DNA of 64,000 bases from Hexactinellida sp. DTS-2022 (GCA_028753945.1 JAPNXP010000008.1:4774001-4838000); one strand, 5' to 3'; numbered from the stretch's first letter, positions 20,532 to 33,643 are shown. Notes: generated by a model from the letters alone, not told the origin. Program-made: numbers and translations.

Positions 20532-22601
20532 ATGGCAACACAACAAAGTTCAGAATTAAAGACGGAAGCAGAAAAGCTGATTGATCAGTACCAACAGAGA
20601 CTGAAATCCTTTAAATCCATCAACATTAATAAAATCGGTTCGGAAGGTTTGGAGCAATTATGCGACGAATTGCAAATGGAAATAACTACACTGCACAGCG
20701 AGAAGGCTGTCATACTATCAAAGCAGACACGAGCCTCTATAGAGGATAGCTATCGACTGATACTAGAGCTGTACAGAGATATAGCGAGAGCTACTCGTGA
20801 TATGGATATGGCGTGTTCACAGCTAGAGAATGTAGAAACAGTGGAAGAACTTACAGAGGTGGGAATACAACTCATGAGAGCAAATAAAGTGATTGAAAAG
20901 TTGCAGCTGAACAAAAGTATGAAAGATTCCATGAAACAAACTCTGTTAGAGAAGTTTGATTCCCAAATGCAGGAAATAACGAATTACTTCTTCAACACCT
21001 ATTTCGCAGTTGAATTCAGAGACAGCATATTCCTGATAGAGGCAACGCTAGCTGAGCCCGAGCTATACACGCTACCTACCATGATCATGTGGAGGGAAAC
21101 TGCCAAGGGGAAAATAAGAAAGATTCAGTTCTATAAAGAACGCCCACAGACTCCTATCCCGACAATAATACTCGATAATGCTATCACAAAGTATCAGTCA
21201 CTGATCAAACAACTGCAAGCTGAGATCCTAAAGTTAAGAACCTACCCCATACCGGAGCCCTGGTGTTCTCTTGGTATGAGACAAGGACTGACACACATGA
21301 TAAAAGGGGAATTCATATTCTTCGTGCATCCCGGAATCGAGGAGGACATGAGACCTCTGAACCTGTCCGATAGGGACCTACTGCCCGGGGGGATATCCCG
21401 GCAGGAATACGACACACGACTAAACAGGGTAAATACAGAGACTGCAATAGCGATTGGAAAGCTAGAAGATATTAATGCGAGTGATATGCAAAGACATCTT
21501 AAATGGTTTGAGAGTTCTTATGAGGACATTGAGAAGAGAGTAAACTTCTCTTTCTCAGAACTGAGAGATCTGTACAGAGACGCACGGAGCCTCGAGTACC
21601 TTGTTGACAAGAACCAAGATGATGAGCTGCTGAAGACAATATACGACATTGTTCTTAGAAAGATACGACACTATTTAGACAACAGAATCGACATTCCTTC
21701 GGTAGCCATTAACACTCATAATATTCCAATTCTAACAGCTCCGCCAATGAAAGAGAGGATTATACCCACGGCATCTGGCATTGATAGAGGAGGGGATTGT
21801 TTCATTAATTTAGTCACACCAGCTTCTGTCATTGTAGTTGAGGATTCAGTGATAGTAGCAGACGGATACGGACACAGTGTATCACGGTACAGAATAAGTG
21901 ATCTAGCGTGCATAGGTTCCTGGTATAGCGACAAATACGATACTCCTGTGTCACTAACCTACTTCAAGGGATCCCTATATGTAAGCTTCAAAGATGTATT
22001 ATTACCATTCACAGTGACATGGAAAGGTTATGAAATAGATCGCATAGAAGACAAGACTCCAATCGCTATCCCGCAGATAAGCTGCACAGCAAGAAATAGG
22101 GATAATCTGTATGTGGGGACTGTAGCACCGAGTCTGCTGCTGATTAACACGGACACCAACCGCGTACAGAGAGAGTACCCTCTGCAGGTTATGCGCTACG
22201 GGACCAGCCACAAGAAAGCGAGCAGATATCCATGGTTGCAGGACATGAAAGCTACCAGTAATGCCATAGTCTGTCTCTTCACGGGATCTCCATCTCCTCT
22301 CCAGATATTCTCCTTCGAAGGAGAACTCATTCAGTCCCTAATAACAGAAAGCCAGATTACAGAGGCGTACCACTTTGCTGTCTACCTTAATGCAGTCACG
22401 AGGGAGGTGAGATTCTACATCTCAGACTTTTGGGACAATGCCATAAAGGTGTTTGATACAAAAGGTGTGTACATAGAGAGTATCCTCGAGGAGGGAACAG
22501 AACTGTGTCAGATCTCCAGACCGACAGGAATATTCATAGAGCAGACAGGCTACATAACGTACTGTGACATGAAGGAGAACAACTGCCTACAGAGACTCTG
22601 A
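20532..22601 (+). CDS. Intronless coiled-coil protein with NHL-like propeller
   Basis: A 689-residue single-exon frame. Residues 1 to about 160 are charged and helical with heptad-like spacing, typical of a coiled coil (for example ELYRDIARATRDMDMACSQL). About 260-380 is another helical segment. From about 430 there are blade-like units (VIVVEDSVIVADGYGHSVSRY, FYISDFWDNAIKVFDTKG in outline, then RPTGIFIEQTGYITYCD), resembling the NHL repeats of TRIM-NHL proteins. No RING or B-box cysteine cluster is present at the N-terminus, so if it is TRIM-related it has lost the ligase part. The order coiled coil then propeller is what I see; the TRIM relationship is inferred. A TATA box upstream and an AATAAA at 22679 frame the gene. 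Confidence 0.75.
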   Translation: MATQQSSELKTEAEKLIDQYQQRLKSFKSININKIGSEGLEQLCDELQMEITTLHSEKAVILSKQTRASIEDSYRLILELYRDIARATRDMDMACSQLENVETVEELTEVGIQLMRANKVIEKLQLNKSMKDSMKQTLLEKFDSQMQEITNYFFNTYFAVEFRDSIFLIEATLAEPELYTLPTMIMWRETAKGKIRKIQFYKERPQTPIPTIILDNAITKYQSLIKQLQAEILKLRTYPIPEPWCSLGMRQGLTHMIKGEFIFFVHPGIEEDMRPLNLSDRDLLPGGISRQEYDTRLNRVNTETAIAIGKLEDINASDMQRHLKWFESSYEDIEKRVNFSFSELRDLYRDARSLEYLVDKNQDDELLKTIYDIVLRKIRHYLDNRIDIPSVAINTHNIPILTAPPMKERIIPTASGIDRGGDCFINLVTPASVIVVEDSVIVADGYGHSVSRYRISDLACIGSWYSDKYDTPVSLTYFKGSLYVSFKDVLLPFTVTWKGYEIDRIEDKTPIAIPQISCTARNRDNLYVGTVAPSLLLINTDTNRVQREYPLQVMRYGTSHKKASRYPWLQDMKATSNAIVCLFTGSPSPLQIFSFEGELIQSLITESQITEAYHFAVYLNAVTREVRFYISDFWDNAIKVFDTKGVYIESILEEGTELCQISRPTGIFIEQTGYITYCDMKENNCLQRL

Positions 22602-22678
22602 TGCATGCTACTGCTATGACAGCTATATCTATTCCCCTGTGTGTATCTACTTTGTTAGTTTGTTTGTATTTAGTTGTT

Positions 22679-22684
22679 AATAAA
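22679..22684 (+). terminator. Polyadenylation signal of the NHL-like gene
   Basis: AATAAA, 78 bases after the stop at 22601. Confidence 0.5.
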
Positions 22685-23084
22685 CAAACTCCTCTCAATC
22701 AGATCATATTATAATCACTGTTACATTAAGAGTTATAGCAACTACACAACTGCCACAATAAGGTATTACCTGTAGCCTAGCTATCAGGAGGATAACCTAT
22801 TAACATACTAGCAACAAATTAGTTACAGCTTAGTTAATTCACAGGGGTTAAAGCTATGAGGGCACATGATTAGTGTTGATGCATCCTATCGTATTTCCGC
22901 TCATAATATATGCATACTCATCAATTCAACACTGTACGGTCCCTTCAAAGGCTTCTAATAAGACGCCAATTAACTGTATAGTTAAGAGTTTGGGATTAAT
23001 CAGAATTTACTAAGTTTTACTATCGTTTATTGTAAGATTATTATAATAAAGTAACTAAATGAGATACAAAAACAAAAACATTAA

Positions 23085-23208
23085 AAAAATCTAGAATTAC
23101 AGCTGTGCCGAGAGTATGTTGCTTTGAAGGCACTATCTTTTGGTGGTTGGTCGTTTAATAGTGCCTCCAAAAGAACATGCTATTGGCACAGCTATAATTT
23201 TAGATTTT
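23085..23208. mobile_element. Hairpin element, arms AATTACAGCTGTGCC
   Basis: Imperfect inverted repeat: AGCTGTGCC...AGGCACTA on the left and TAGTGCCT...GGCACAGCT on the right, extended outward by AT-rich complementary flanks. The rest of 22685-23700 is AT-rich with no gene that I can support. Confidence 0.65.
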
Positions 23209-23807
23209 TTGTCATGTAATAAAGGTGTTTCGGACTGAAACGACCCATAGTTATTGTAGTTTCATTTAAGCTCACTTCATTTCAGAGATATTCAAGTTTC
23301 AGTAGAATATAATAGGTGTTGTGTCAGCAATTTTTCTGTGGATGTTGGGTGTTTGCCCAACCTCAACCAACACAAACGAAATATCGAATTCAATTATAAA
23401 AACACATTTTTTTGACGATGTCATCATCAAAAACCAATATGTTTAGGTGTAACGTGGCATAATGATCAATTGATATATTGGAAGTTTGTTTTTGGCTAAT
23501 TAGTATTAATAATTATTAAAATTATTAACTAAGAGTTTAAAAATTTAAATGACTATTTTTAACAAATATTTAAACTACGTAAATAAATTGAAGTTGACAG
23601 TGAAATTGTTGTTAAAATATTAATGAAACTCTGTTCTGTGGAAAGGATACGGACCAAAATAATATACCAAGGCAGACATTTCAATACTGGGCCACTATAC
23701 TATACTATAGTATAGTCGGCACAGTAAAAACCAAACAATAATGCCTGGATATACGAACAACACTGGATATACGAACAAAACTGGATATAAGCTAGCATGT
23801 AACTGAC

Positions 23808-24131
23808 CACGCATGGCTTGCTGCTCTTTGCGGTCTGGAACAGATTCCTGAGTCTGGCGGCCCCCACGCCCACATACATCTCATCGAACTCGGATCCAGA
23901 AGTGAAGAAGAAGGGAACATTAGCCTCTCCGGCCACGGCCCGAGCCAGCAGGGTCTTACCGGTGCCTGGCTGTCCAACCAACAGGACACCCTTCGGCATC
24001 TTGGCACCCAGTCGCTGGAACTTCTCGGGGGTCCGAAGGAACTCAACCACCTCTCTCAGTTCCTCTTTAGCCTCAAAGGCACCCTGCACATCAGAGAACC
24101 TACACACTTGTAGCATAGCAGTGCTGTGTTG

Positions 24132-24176
<45 letters not shown>

Positions 24177-26161
24177 GTTGTTGTTGTTGTTGCTGTTGTT
24201 ATGTTTTGTTGTTGTTGTTGCTGTTGTTGTTGTTGTTATTGTTATTATGGTTGTTGTTGTTGTTTTGTTATTACTATTATTGTGTTGGTTGTTGTTGTTT
24301 GTATTACTATTGTTGTTGTTGTTGTTGTTGTTGTTGTCTTACGTGTATTTCTTGTCCCCCATATCCTGAGAAAACCCAGTCTTCTTGAGCTGGGGCAGGG
24401 CCCCCTTGAATCCGCTATCCAGGGTGGATAAGAAGTATGCGAATATAAGCATGTAGAAGACAAACTTTCCCGCCTCGCGAAGCTTTTTATACTTTTTCTC
24501 TGCAATCTGCACAACCAGAGGCGCCTCCGCTGTTCCTACTGAGAGAATAACAGCTGTCACTGGCCAATCAGCTGTCGGTTATTAAGCATATGGCAGGCAA
24601 TGCTACACTCTAAGTAGTAATTATTAAAAATTACTTATATAGAGCTCAGCTCTAGTAGATTTCAGTTTTCAGTATGTGTATTCAGGCACTGAGAAAGGTC
24701 AGTTTCCCCAGGGTTTGAAATTGACCTTTAGAAAGTAAGCCTGGGGTTTTAGTATGGGGGAAAAATCTGAACTCTACTAGAGCTCAGCTCTGTATAAGGA
24801 TTCTCTAATTATTAATTGGTTATTCGTCACAAGGAAAGTTAATATTATTTTCATTTTCAATGAATTAGTTAACTTAGAGTAATAACTGCATATCTGTATC
24901 CACGGTGAGCTATACCTTTAGGCATGTTGGTGTTTATAGCTGGGAAGTTCTTAGGAGAGTTGTTGAACTGTCCGGTTAACACAATGGCGTCCAGATACAG
25001 TCTCCGAACCGAACTGTTAACGGCGAACTTTCCAGTTTCAAATCTCCTGATCACGTAATGGGGATCCATCTCTAGCACAAGCTACAAACAGGCATTAATA
25101 TACACACAGTAGAACCTCGTTAATTATCCAGGAGCGCGAGACGCTCCTTTTGGAGCATGATTTTATGGAAATTAATTAGGAGCGCGAAAATTTGGATTTG
25201 TGATTTGGGCGTATGGAAATTGGATCATACCAGGATTAGGAGCGCATTTACAAATGGCTGTACAATACACTGACTTGGGTGTAGGTATATTTAGCAGGTA
25301 TCCGAGTCAATACGATAAGGTGCAATGTGTATCCCGTAACATACCCTTAGATACTCCTCCTGTGCATTGGAATCTGTCGGATAGTCATTGGCCCTGTCCT
25401 CCAGTTTTCTAACAGAACTCTCCTTAATAGCCTGCTTGTGTGCGCCTCTGGTACGCATACTGTAGAACTGACCAATGAGATCCCCGGCTGTGGCGAAGCG
25501 GGGGCTCCTGGCGATCTGATTGGTGGAGAGAGAGCGGGTGAGCAGCTGGAGTTGAGTGTGGGACACAATAGGCAGACCCACGTCTCTCAGCAGAGAGTTG
25601 AACTGAGGGAACAGGGTAACGGGTAGGGTAGAATGGAATGCTGGCAGTTAGAAACAATACAAGTAACAAATGTAGTATAATTATTCAAATAACTTATATA
25701 GAGCTCAGCTCTAGTAGAGTTCAGTTTTTCAGTATGTGTATTCAGGCACTGAGAAAGGTCAGTTTTCCCAAGGCTTTGAAATTGACCTTTAGAAAGCAAG
25801 CCTGGGCTTTTAGTATGGGAAAAAATCTGAACTCTACAAAGCTCAGCTATATAAGGATTCTCATAATTATTAGCTGTGAGATAAATTAGGAACTTACAGT
25901 GTATAGGAAGTTACAAGGGCTGTGTCTGTAAGTATGCAAGCTAGCAACGGAGTGTCTCGATCGGAATGTGGGTTTGTAACGGTATAATTTGGGAGAAAGT
26001 ATTCCTTGCAGAGTTCCGGAAAGATCTCCAAATATCGAAGGAACCTAAATAGAGTGGAACTCGGTTAGTTGCAGTTCTTGTTATATCCATGGTTCCATAA
26101 TACAATAATAACTTACAAAGTTGTAGACAGAAGACCCCGAGAGAGATGGAAAGTGTAGCAT
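23808..26161 (-). CDS. YME1L1: YME1L-type i-AAA protease, 3' end missing
   Basis: YME1L is the ATP-dependent zinc metalloprotease of the mitochondrial inner membrane. Six exons are visible: 26161-26117, 26044-25898, 25602-25345, 25081-24916, 24538-24343 and 24099-23808. Phases match at every junction and they sum to 368 codons. The N-terminus is Arg/Ser-rich, as in a mitochondrial presequence. A membrane segment ([15 protein letters not shown], about 232-246) precedes [14 protein letters not shown]. Walker A is GQPGTGKT (313-320), followed by [21 protein letters not shown]. The last exon ends at KPCV with a weak donor GTCAGT. Walker B (IDELD), the second region of homology and the HExxH protease domain are not found anywhere downstream in the window. 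Either the gene is truncated or the rest lies beyond a very long intron or an assembly join. Confidence 0.85.
24126..24337. repeat. (TTG)n microsatellite
   Basis: An interrupted GTT array of about 210 bases fills the last visible intron of the YME1L gene. Confidence 0.9.
24628..24807. mobile_element. Short element with GAGCTCAGCTCTAGTAGA ends, copy 1
   Basis: Ends ATATAGAGCTCAGCTCTAGTAG and, inverted, CTACTAGAGCTCAGCTCT; about 180 bp. A second copy in the same orientation lies at 25692-25861 in another intron of the same gene. Confidence 0.75.
25118..25272. mobile_element. Short element with word GGAGCGCGA
   Basis: Reads ATTATCCAGGAGCGCGAGACG on one side and GGATTAGGAGCGCATTTAC...CAATACACTG on the other. 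Inverted or partial copies lie near 465-545, 11850-11932, 16635-16860, 32300-32384, 35695-35880 and 55550-55726. Confidence 0.65.
25692..25861. mobile_element. Short element with GAGCTCAGCTCTAGTAGA ends, copy 2
   Basis: High similarity to 24628-24807 throughout, including GGCACTGAGAAAGGTCAGT. Its right end is more decayed. Confidence 0.75.
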
Positions 26162-26331
26162 ACCAACAGCTAATCAACAACAACAACAATTATAAGATTT
26201 AAGATGCTCTATTTACTAGTGTATTTAGGTGCTAATGGGACTTAGTTCGGTTTCTATAATAACAGCAGCATAGAGATTAGTCTCATGGGTAGATCAATAA
26301 GAGATATAGGAATACATTAGTACAGCGAGGC

Positions 26332-29300
26332 TCAATGAAAGTAATACGAGTGTACACCATGGATATTGTGTCGCTTCGCGGAGGGATAGCGAGCCATCTC
26401 TCTCAAGTCTGGCGACACCTCTGGGAAGTTGTAGTGGAACTGTTTTCGTATTTCCGACTTGTTGAATGTGTACGCCTCCATGAGGCGCTTTGATGACGTC
26501 AGCGTCCTAGGGGTGCGCGGCGAGGAGGGCGCGGAACTGGGTCGCTCCGAAATGTGGACCCTCTTGAGACTGGACTTGAGACCCATCGGAGTTGAAGTTG
26601 ACACCTCGGTGCCACTTCTGTCGGTGTCCGGAGGCTCCTCTGGGTCGTACACATGCTCTGTCACCTCGGGGGGGCCTGTCGCCTCGGGGGAGGGGTGAGG
26701 GGACCGGTGTCTGAAGCTGACACGCCGACTCGACGAGGGCTATTGGACATGTTATAAACAATAGCTATAGTATTGCCTACCAGGGTTTGATACAGAAATT
26801 TAATAAATTTTAGAAATTTTATAGAAATTAAATAGCTATAGTATAGCCTGTAATAGGAAATCTATTAACCGAAAATATTTAAAGCCAAACTGTCATTCCG
26901 TCATATAAATCCTGTGAAATTTTGACTCCATTAAGCGGAGAAATCGATTAACCGGTGGCTCTATTAAGCGGAGTATACTGTATGTATTAGTGTATAGTGT
27001 TAGCCAATAGTGTTGTTGTTTATACTGTATTAATGTATAATATCTACTATGTTTAGGTATGTTGTTGTTGTTGTTGTTGTTTACAAGTGTGTGTTACCTT
27101 GTCTGCTGTCTCCTCCTCGCTGCTGGAGTCTGTTTCTTCCCCCTGTGTGTCCCCCTGCCCCCCTGAGTGTGAGGAGACCCTGAGGAGGTGTGCCGCGGAG
27201 GCGGAGTGGCGCCCCTCCCAAGGGACAGCTCTGTAGTAGCCGGAGGGAAGGCGGGACCTCTCGCTAACAGCTGATCCCCGCTCCTAGAGACCAGTAGGGA
27301 CAATAAGAATGCTGTATCAGGGCATTATAATACAGCCGAACCCAGGGTTTCTAACTACACGTAATCGGTTTATTCTAACTAACTAAGAAACTCCAATTTT
27401 GTTTGATTTTCAATCGGTTTATTCTAACTATTGGATTTTTCTTAATTTATTTCCATTCAAATAATTGGTTAGAAAAACAGGTTTCGACTGTACGGCCTAA
27501 AGTAGTTAACATATTCCACAATTATAGCAAAGTACAGTAGAACTCGGTTAGTACGTACTAAATTAGTACATACTAACTTGTATAAAACAGTTTGACAATC
27601 TATATGTATCTCTATGTAGTATCAACTCGGTTAGTACGTACACTTGGATAATATAAGTACTTATTTTCTCTCCCGAGGGGTACGTACTAACCGAGTTATA
27701 CTGTAACTAAGTACAGTCAGGTCTGCTTATTATGAACAAGATTTCGTCTGCTTAATATGAAGATTTATTATTAAGAACAAGCCCTATGGTCCCAATTTAA
27801 CAATTTACATAGGGTTTGTATTAAGTTGAGTTCGCTTATTATGAAGTCTCTCTATTATGAACACAATTTTTTGTCCCTTGAATGTTCATAATAAAAGAAG
27901 CTGACTGTAACAACAACAACAACAACAAGAACAACATACGGCAGAGTAGGGCCTGTACCCAGGTGTGTAGTCGTCTAGCCTGGCCTCCCCCTGGGGCCCG
28001 GCTCCTGTGTACTGCCGCTGGTACGTGGTCTGCAGATAGGAGCGCTGGAGGTTCTCTAGCACGTGACTGGTCCGGGCACTGACCAGGCCGGACCCGTGAC
28101 GGGACCACTCGCTGCCCCCCTCGAAGATAAGCCGCGGCGAGGGGTACGTAACCACACGCTATAAACACGTTAGGTTAGGTTAGGTTAGGTTAGGGGTAAA
28201 CACAAACAAACTAACTAACTAACTAACTAGGTATATTCTGTTAATAGGAACACCAGGGGACCGTCTTAATATGGTCGTAATATGTTCGTATACATATTTA
28301 CAAATGGCTGTATAATATACTGCTCAGTATACTCAGTAGTGCGCATAACCTATAACCTATATCCTGTATAACTGTATAAGCACTAGGGTCAGGGCAGGAT
28401 TTACCCTTGAGTGGCCTGAAGGCTGAACCACACAAGTGGCCCGAAAATGATCGACATTGGTCGGTAGTGGTCCTGTACATTGGTCCTGTAGTGGCCCGAA
28501 GGCTATAGCCTACTTAGCCTAATGGTAAATCCGGCCCTGCCTAGGGTACAAACCTCGTGTCTGGCAGATCGGGGCACGTCCCACACCAGGTTCCCCTCCC
28601 CCCTGTCAGTGACGTCACCCAGGTCCCACGTCTCGGCGGCGGAGCGTATGCGTCTGCTGACGCTGACCTCCTGTCTGAGGCCCTGTCCCTTGGTCTTGGA
28701 GAGGACCAGGGGGGGCGGGGCCCGCAGCCCCGGGTCCGGATACACGCTAGCCCCAGACTGGGAGTAGCAGGGGTTCCCGGAGGGGGGGCGCGCAGAGGAG
28801 AGGCGTCGGAGCAGCGACTCGGAGCAGCCAGCAGAGTCTAGAGTATTATAGAGAGACAGGTGTTGTTGTTGTTGTGTATAGAGTAGAACCCACACCAGGG
28901 TATAAATATAAATATAATATAATAAATAGAACAGCCAGTGAGTTCTTAGGAAATATGTTCAGGAGTTAATCAATGTTTTGTGAAAATATAGGGGGTGTGT
29001 AGGTTGGTACTAAAGTACATTGTTGTTGTTGTTGTTGTTGTTGTTTTCATGTATACCGTAGAACGAACACCAGGGTATCGTCAAAATGTGTTCGTATTAA
29101 ACGGAATTTCGTATTAACTGTGGCCATACTAACGAGGTTCTACTATAGTATAATATATTAGGAATATTTGCGAATACTAACTAGGTCTGGAGTATCCGGC
29201 GTGCAGGGAGGAGTGCTGAATGCCCGGAAAGAGAGAGAATCTGGGAGTGTGGGAGTAGAACGGATGCTCTGCTGGGAACCGCGACTGTAGCTCTGCTATT

Positions 29301-30959
29301 CTAAACAACAACAACAACAACAACAACACATAGAAACAACACTATAGTATTGGTGTAATATAAACATAATCTTTAAAAGGGTTGGGAATCGCTATTATTA
29401 ACAAATAAAATTAATTTAATATTGATTGCTTTGTGAGAATAAATTTGAGAAGGAATTTAGAGTAATAATTAAAAACTAATTCCCTGTTGTAACTTGTATA
29501 TATACTCTGAGTATGTCACATGTGTTCACATAAGTGGAACTATACTAGACTATACAGAGAATAACACCTGCATACAAACATCTGCTATTCTGTCTGTGAT
29601 ACAGAGTACGAGAAGTATAAATACAGTCAAGTTGTGAGATTTAAGAGCAGAATAAATGCTCTTATAGGAGCGACAGTGGCTCGTATAACACAACACAGAT
29701 ATGAGAATATCTTACCTCTTACCGCCCAAATCTAGAGAAGTCTTATAGAGAGGCTGAACTGAGTAAGTCCTAGACAATAATAATAATAATAATATTGTTG
29801 TTGTTGTTGTTGTTGTTGTTGTTAGGTTATGCGGAACCACATTAGCTCACAGCTTGATAGGCTTTATATGTATAAATCTGACCAATTAAATTGTGGCCTT
29901 ATGTTGTTCATACTGTTTACAGTAATTATAGATAACTGAGTAAGTCCTAAATAATAATTATGTTGTAGTTGTTGTTGTTGTTGTCGTTGTTGTTGTTGGT
30001 ATTGTTGTTGTTATTATTGGTGTTATTGTTGTTGTTATTGTTGTTGTTGTTGTCATTGTTGTTGTTGTTGTCACATCACACCTGGGGTGCGGGTGTATGC
30101 CGCTTGAGAAGTGTTTGTGGCTGCGGGGGAACTCTGCTCCTATCCCCACTGGTTCCGGTACGGAGCTTGGCTTGGTTCCTATTCCCCCGTACCCGTGTCT
30201 GCGTCCCCATATACTGTTGTCCAGCGTGGTGGCCACACTCTGTCGCTCCGAGAGGGACCCCAGCGAGCCCACTCGGTACCCCTTGTACCTACACACACAC
30301 GTGTAAACAACAACAGAATAGTGACACCTAACTAGTATACAGCCGACTCCGCTTAATAGAGCCACCTCGGGACCAGGTTGCTTTGACCCCATTAAGCGGA
30401 GAAATCTATAAATAGGAGTCGACTGTATATAGAATCCCATTATCTACTTACCAACCCATTCAATCGAATTCCGGATATATAATACAGTGGATGCCGGTTA
30501 TAAGCACATCGTCGGGAACTGCATATAATGCTCTTATAACCGGCATAAGTTATACACGCTATATGGCAACCGTTTCCAATATAGTGTTCTTATAACCGAC
30601 ATGTTCTTATAACCGGCATGTTCTTATAACCGGCATAAATAATACAGGTATATGGCAACCGTTTTTCCAGTAGAATGTTCTTATAACCGGTGTTATAAGA
30701 ACATGCGTCTACTATATACTATATCCATTCAAGTATTTAGCTATGCAAATCAATGGAAATCCCATGAATTCCAAATCCCGGTATCTGTATCCAGGGAATA
30801 GACATATACAAATATGTGAGACATAAGAACGCACTTGTTGTCGTCTATGGTTATCCGGCCGAGGTGTCTCGGGGTGTGCAGTTGGGAGGATTGGAATGTG
30901 GGAGAGAGGACGGAACTGGTGTCCCCTGTCTGGTAGTTGCTGAGCACCCTCGATACCAT
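26332..30959 (-). CDS. Unrecognised seven-exon gene, 515 residues
   Basis: Exons 30959-30835, 30288-30082, 29300-29182, 28837-28554, 28158-27940, 27283-27098 and 26739-26332 join with consistent phases to one 1548-base frame. The protein is rich in Ser, Pro, Arg and Tyr with no membrane segment. It has short Tyr-containing motifs (YKGYRVGSLGS, LHAGYSRP, DYTPGYRPYSA) and an acidic Glu/Ser tract before exon 7. It closes with a compact module, FNKSEIRKQFHYNFPEVSPDL then KRHNIHGVHSYYFH. The spaced Tyr/Pro motifs recall axonemal microtubule-associated proteins, but that is only an impression. I do not recognise the family. Every intron has good GT-AG sites, so the model itself is solid. Confidence 0.7.
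27333..27490. mobile_element. Short palindromic element, word AATCGGTTTATTCTAACTA
   Basis: Starts CAGCCGAA and ends GTTTCGACTG next to TA. It belongs to the family typified at 2439-2606. Confidence 0.7.
27534..27703. mobile_element. Short palindromic element, word CGGTTAGTACGTAC
   Basis: Starts CAGTAGAACTCGGTTAGTAC and ends GTACTAACCGAGTTATACTG, flanked by TA. Other copies lie near 1706-1892 and 54650-54760. Confidence 0.75.
27714..27907. mobile_element. Short palindromic element, word GCTTATTATGAAC
   Basis: Starts CAGTCAGGTCTGCTTATTAT and ends AAGCTGACTG, flanked by TA. Central block TTAACAATTTACATAGGG is shared with copies near 16930-17072, 39140-39325 and 57239-57374. Confidence 0.75.
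28168..28193. repeat. Short (GTTAG)n tract
   Basis: About five head-to-tail GTTAG units, a telomere-like pentamer, in an intron of the 515-residue gene. Confidence 0.8.
29959..30073. repeat. (TTG)n microsatellite
   Basis: Interrupted GTT/ATT array ending just 3' of the donor side of exon 2 of the 515-residue gene. Confidence 0.8.
30485..30712. mobile_element. Short palindromic element, word CCGGTTATAAG
   Basis: A longer copy (about 228 bp) of the family at 3564-3720, with the ATGTTCTTATAACCGGC unit multiplied inside. Confidence 0.7.
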
Positions 30960-31004
30960 TATATGCTACCCAGCAACAAGATAGGGTTAAAGGAATGTAT
31001 TATA

Positions 31005-31090
31005 CAGTCGACTCCGCTTAATAGAGCCACCTTGGGACCAGGTTGGTTTTACCCGATTAACCGGTGGCTCTATTAAGCGGAGTTGAATGT
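31005..31090. mobile_element. Short palindromic element, word CGCTTAATAGAGCCACC
   Basis: Starts CAGTCGACTCCGCTTAATAG and ends TCTATTAAGCGGAGTTGA. Other copies are at 30340-30425, 31845-32029 and about 63691-63846; a fragment is at about 26930-26985. Confidence 0.7.
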
Positions 31091-31097
31091 AGCATTA

Positions 31098-31267
31098 CAG
31101 GGAACTCTCGTTATAACGAAGTCGGGTATACCGAAATAACTGCTTATAATGGAATAGAGATTTCCCCCAGAGCACTAAATGAATTAATTATTATCCGCTT
31201 ATAATGAATATCCGGATATAACGAAGGGATTTACAGGTCCAAGCACTTCGTTATAACGAGAGTTCTA
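31098..31267. mobile_element. Short palindromic element, word TCGTTATAACGAA
   Basis: Starts CAGGGAACTCTCGTTATAAC and ends CGTTATAACGAGAGTTC. It belongs to the family listed at 14593-14772. With 31005-31090 it fills the gap between the 515-residue gene and NACA. Confidence 0.7.
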
Positions 31268-31408
31268 TTAAAACTTCAGAATTTGGAAGGTGAGTTAGTT
31301 TGAACACCTAATTAACCTTTACCCTTCCCTGCATATCTTAACCCTAGCTCCCATTGGTCATAAGTACATAATCTATAAATAGAACACTACGGCTGATCTA
31401 CTCTACAA

Positions 31409-33074
<1,666 letters not shown>

Positions 33075-33091
33075 TCTAGCTTAGGATAGTA

Positions 33092-33248
33092 CAGTCAACT
33101 CTCGTTATAACGAAGTGCTTGGGACCTGTTAGTCCCTTCGTTATATCCGGATATTCGTTATAAGCGGATAATAATTAACGCATTTAGTGCTCTGGGGGAA
33201 ATATCCATTTCGTTGTAAGCAGTTATTTCGTTATAACGGGAGTTCACT
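33092..33248. mobile_element. Short palindromic element, word TCGTTATAACGAA
   Basis: Starts CAGTCAACTCTCGTTATAAC and ends TTCGTTATAACGGGAGTTCA. It lies immediately 5' of NACA. Confidence 0.75.
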
Positions 33249-33635
33249 TTGTTTACATACCTTACTCAGTTTGTTATTCAACCTTATTCAAAAGTTGCCA
33301 CGCAAATTACAGGAAAATAAGACACCCCCACCCAAATACTTTTCGAGCATTTCGTAACAGAAAAGGATGGTCTGTCACTCATTAGCTAACCTTCCTTAGA
33401 AGCGTTACGTAACGTTATAACGTTATAACTAGCCATAATGCGTTCCCCTCATTACAAAGTATTCCGAACTTGTTTATCAGTGAATAATTAGTAAATAAGT
33501 TGTCACTGAATAGACAACATATGTATACACACGTGTTGTGTCCCGAGTGTCATATAATGGCTGCCACGTGATACTAATGCACTTATAGCTAACTAGCTAT
33601 AAACAGTAAGGAGTGAATGATAGTACACAGTATAG

Positions 33636-33643
33636 TATAAATA
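33636..33643 (+). promoter_or_regulatory. TATA box of the PX/BAR gene
   Basis: TATAAATA, 48-55 bases upstream of the ATG at 33691. Confidence 0.45.

Noticed and set aside
24126-24431. Open frames of poly-Cys, poly-Leu and poly-Val
   Set aside because: They are translations of the (TTG)n microsatellite; all three frames are open by composition.
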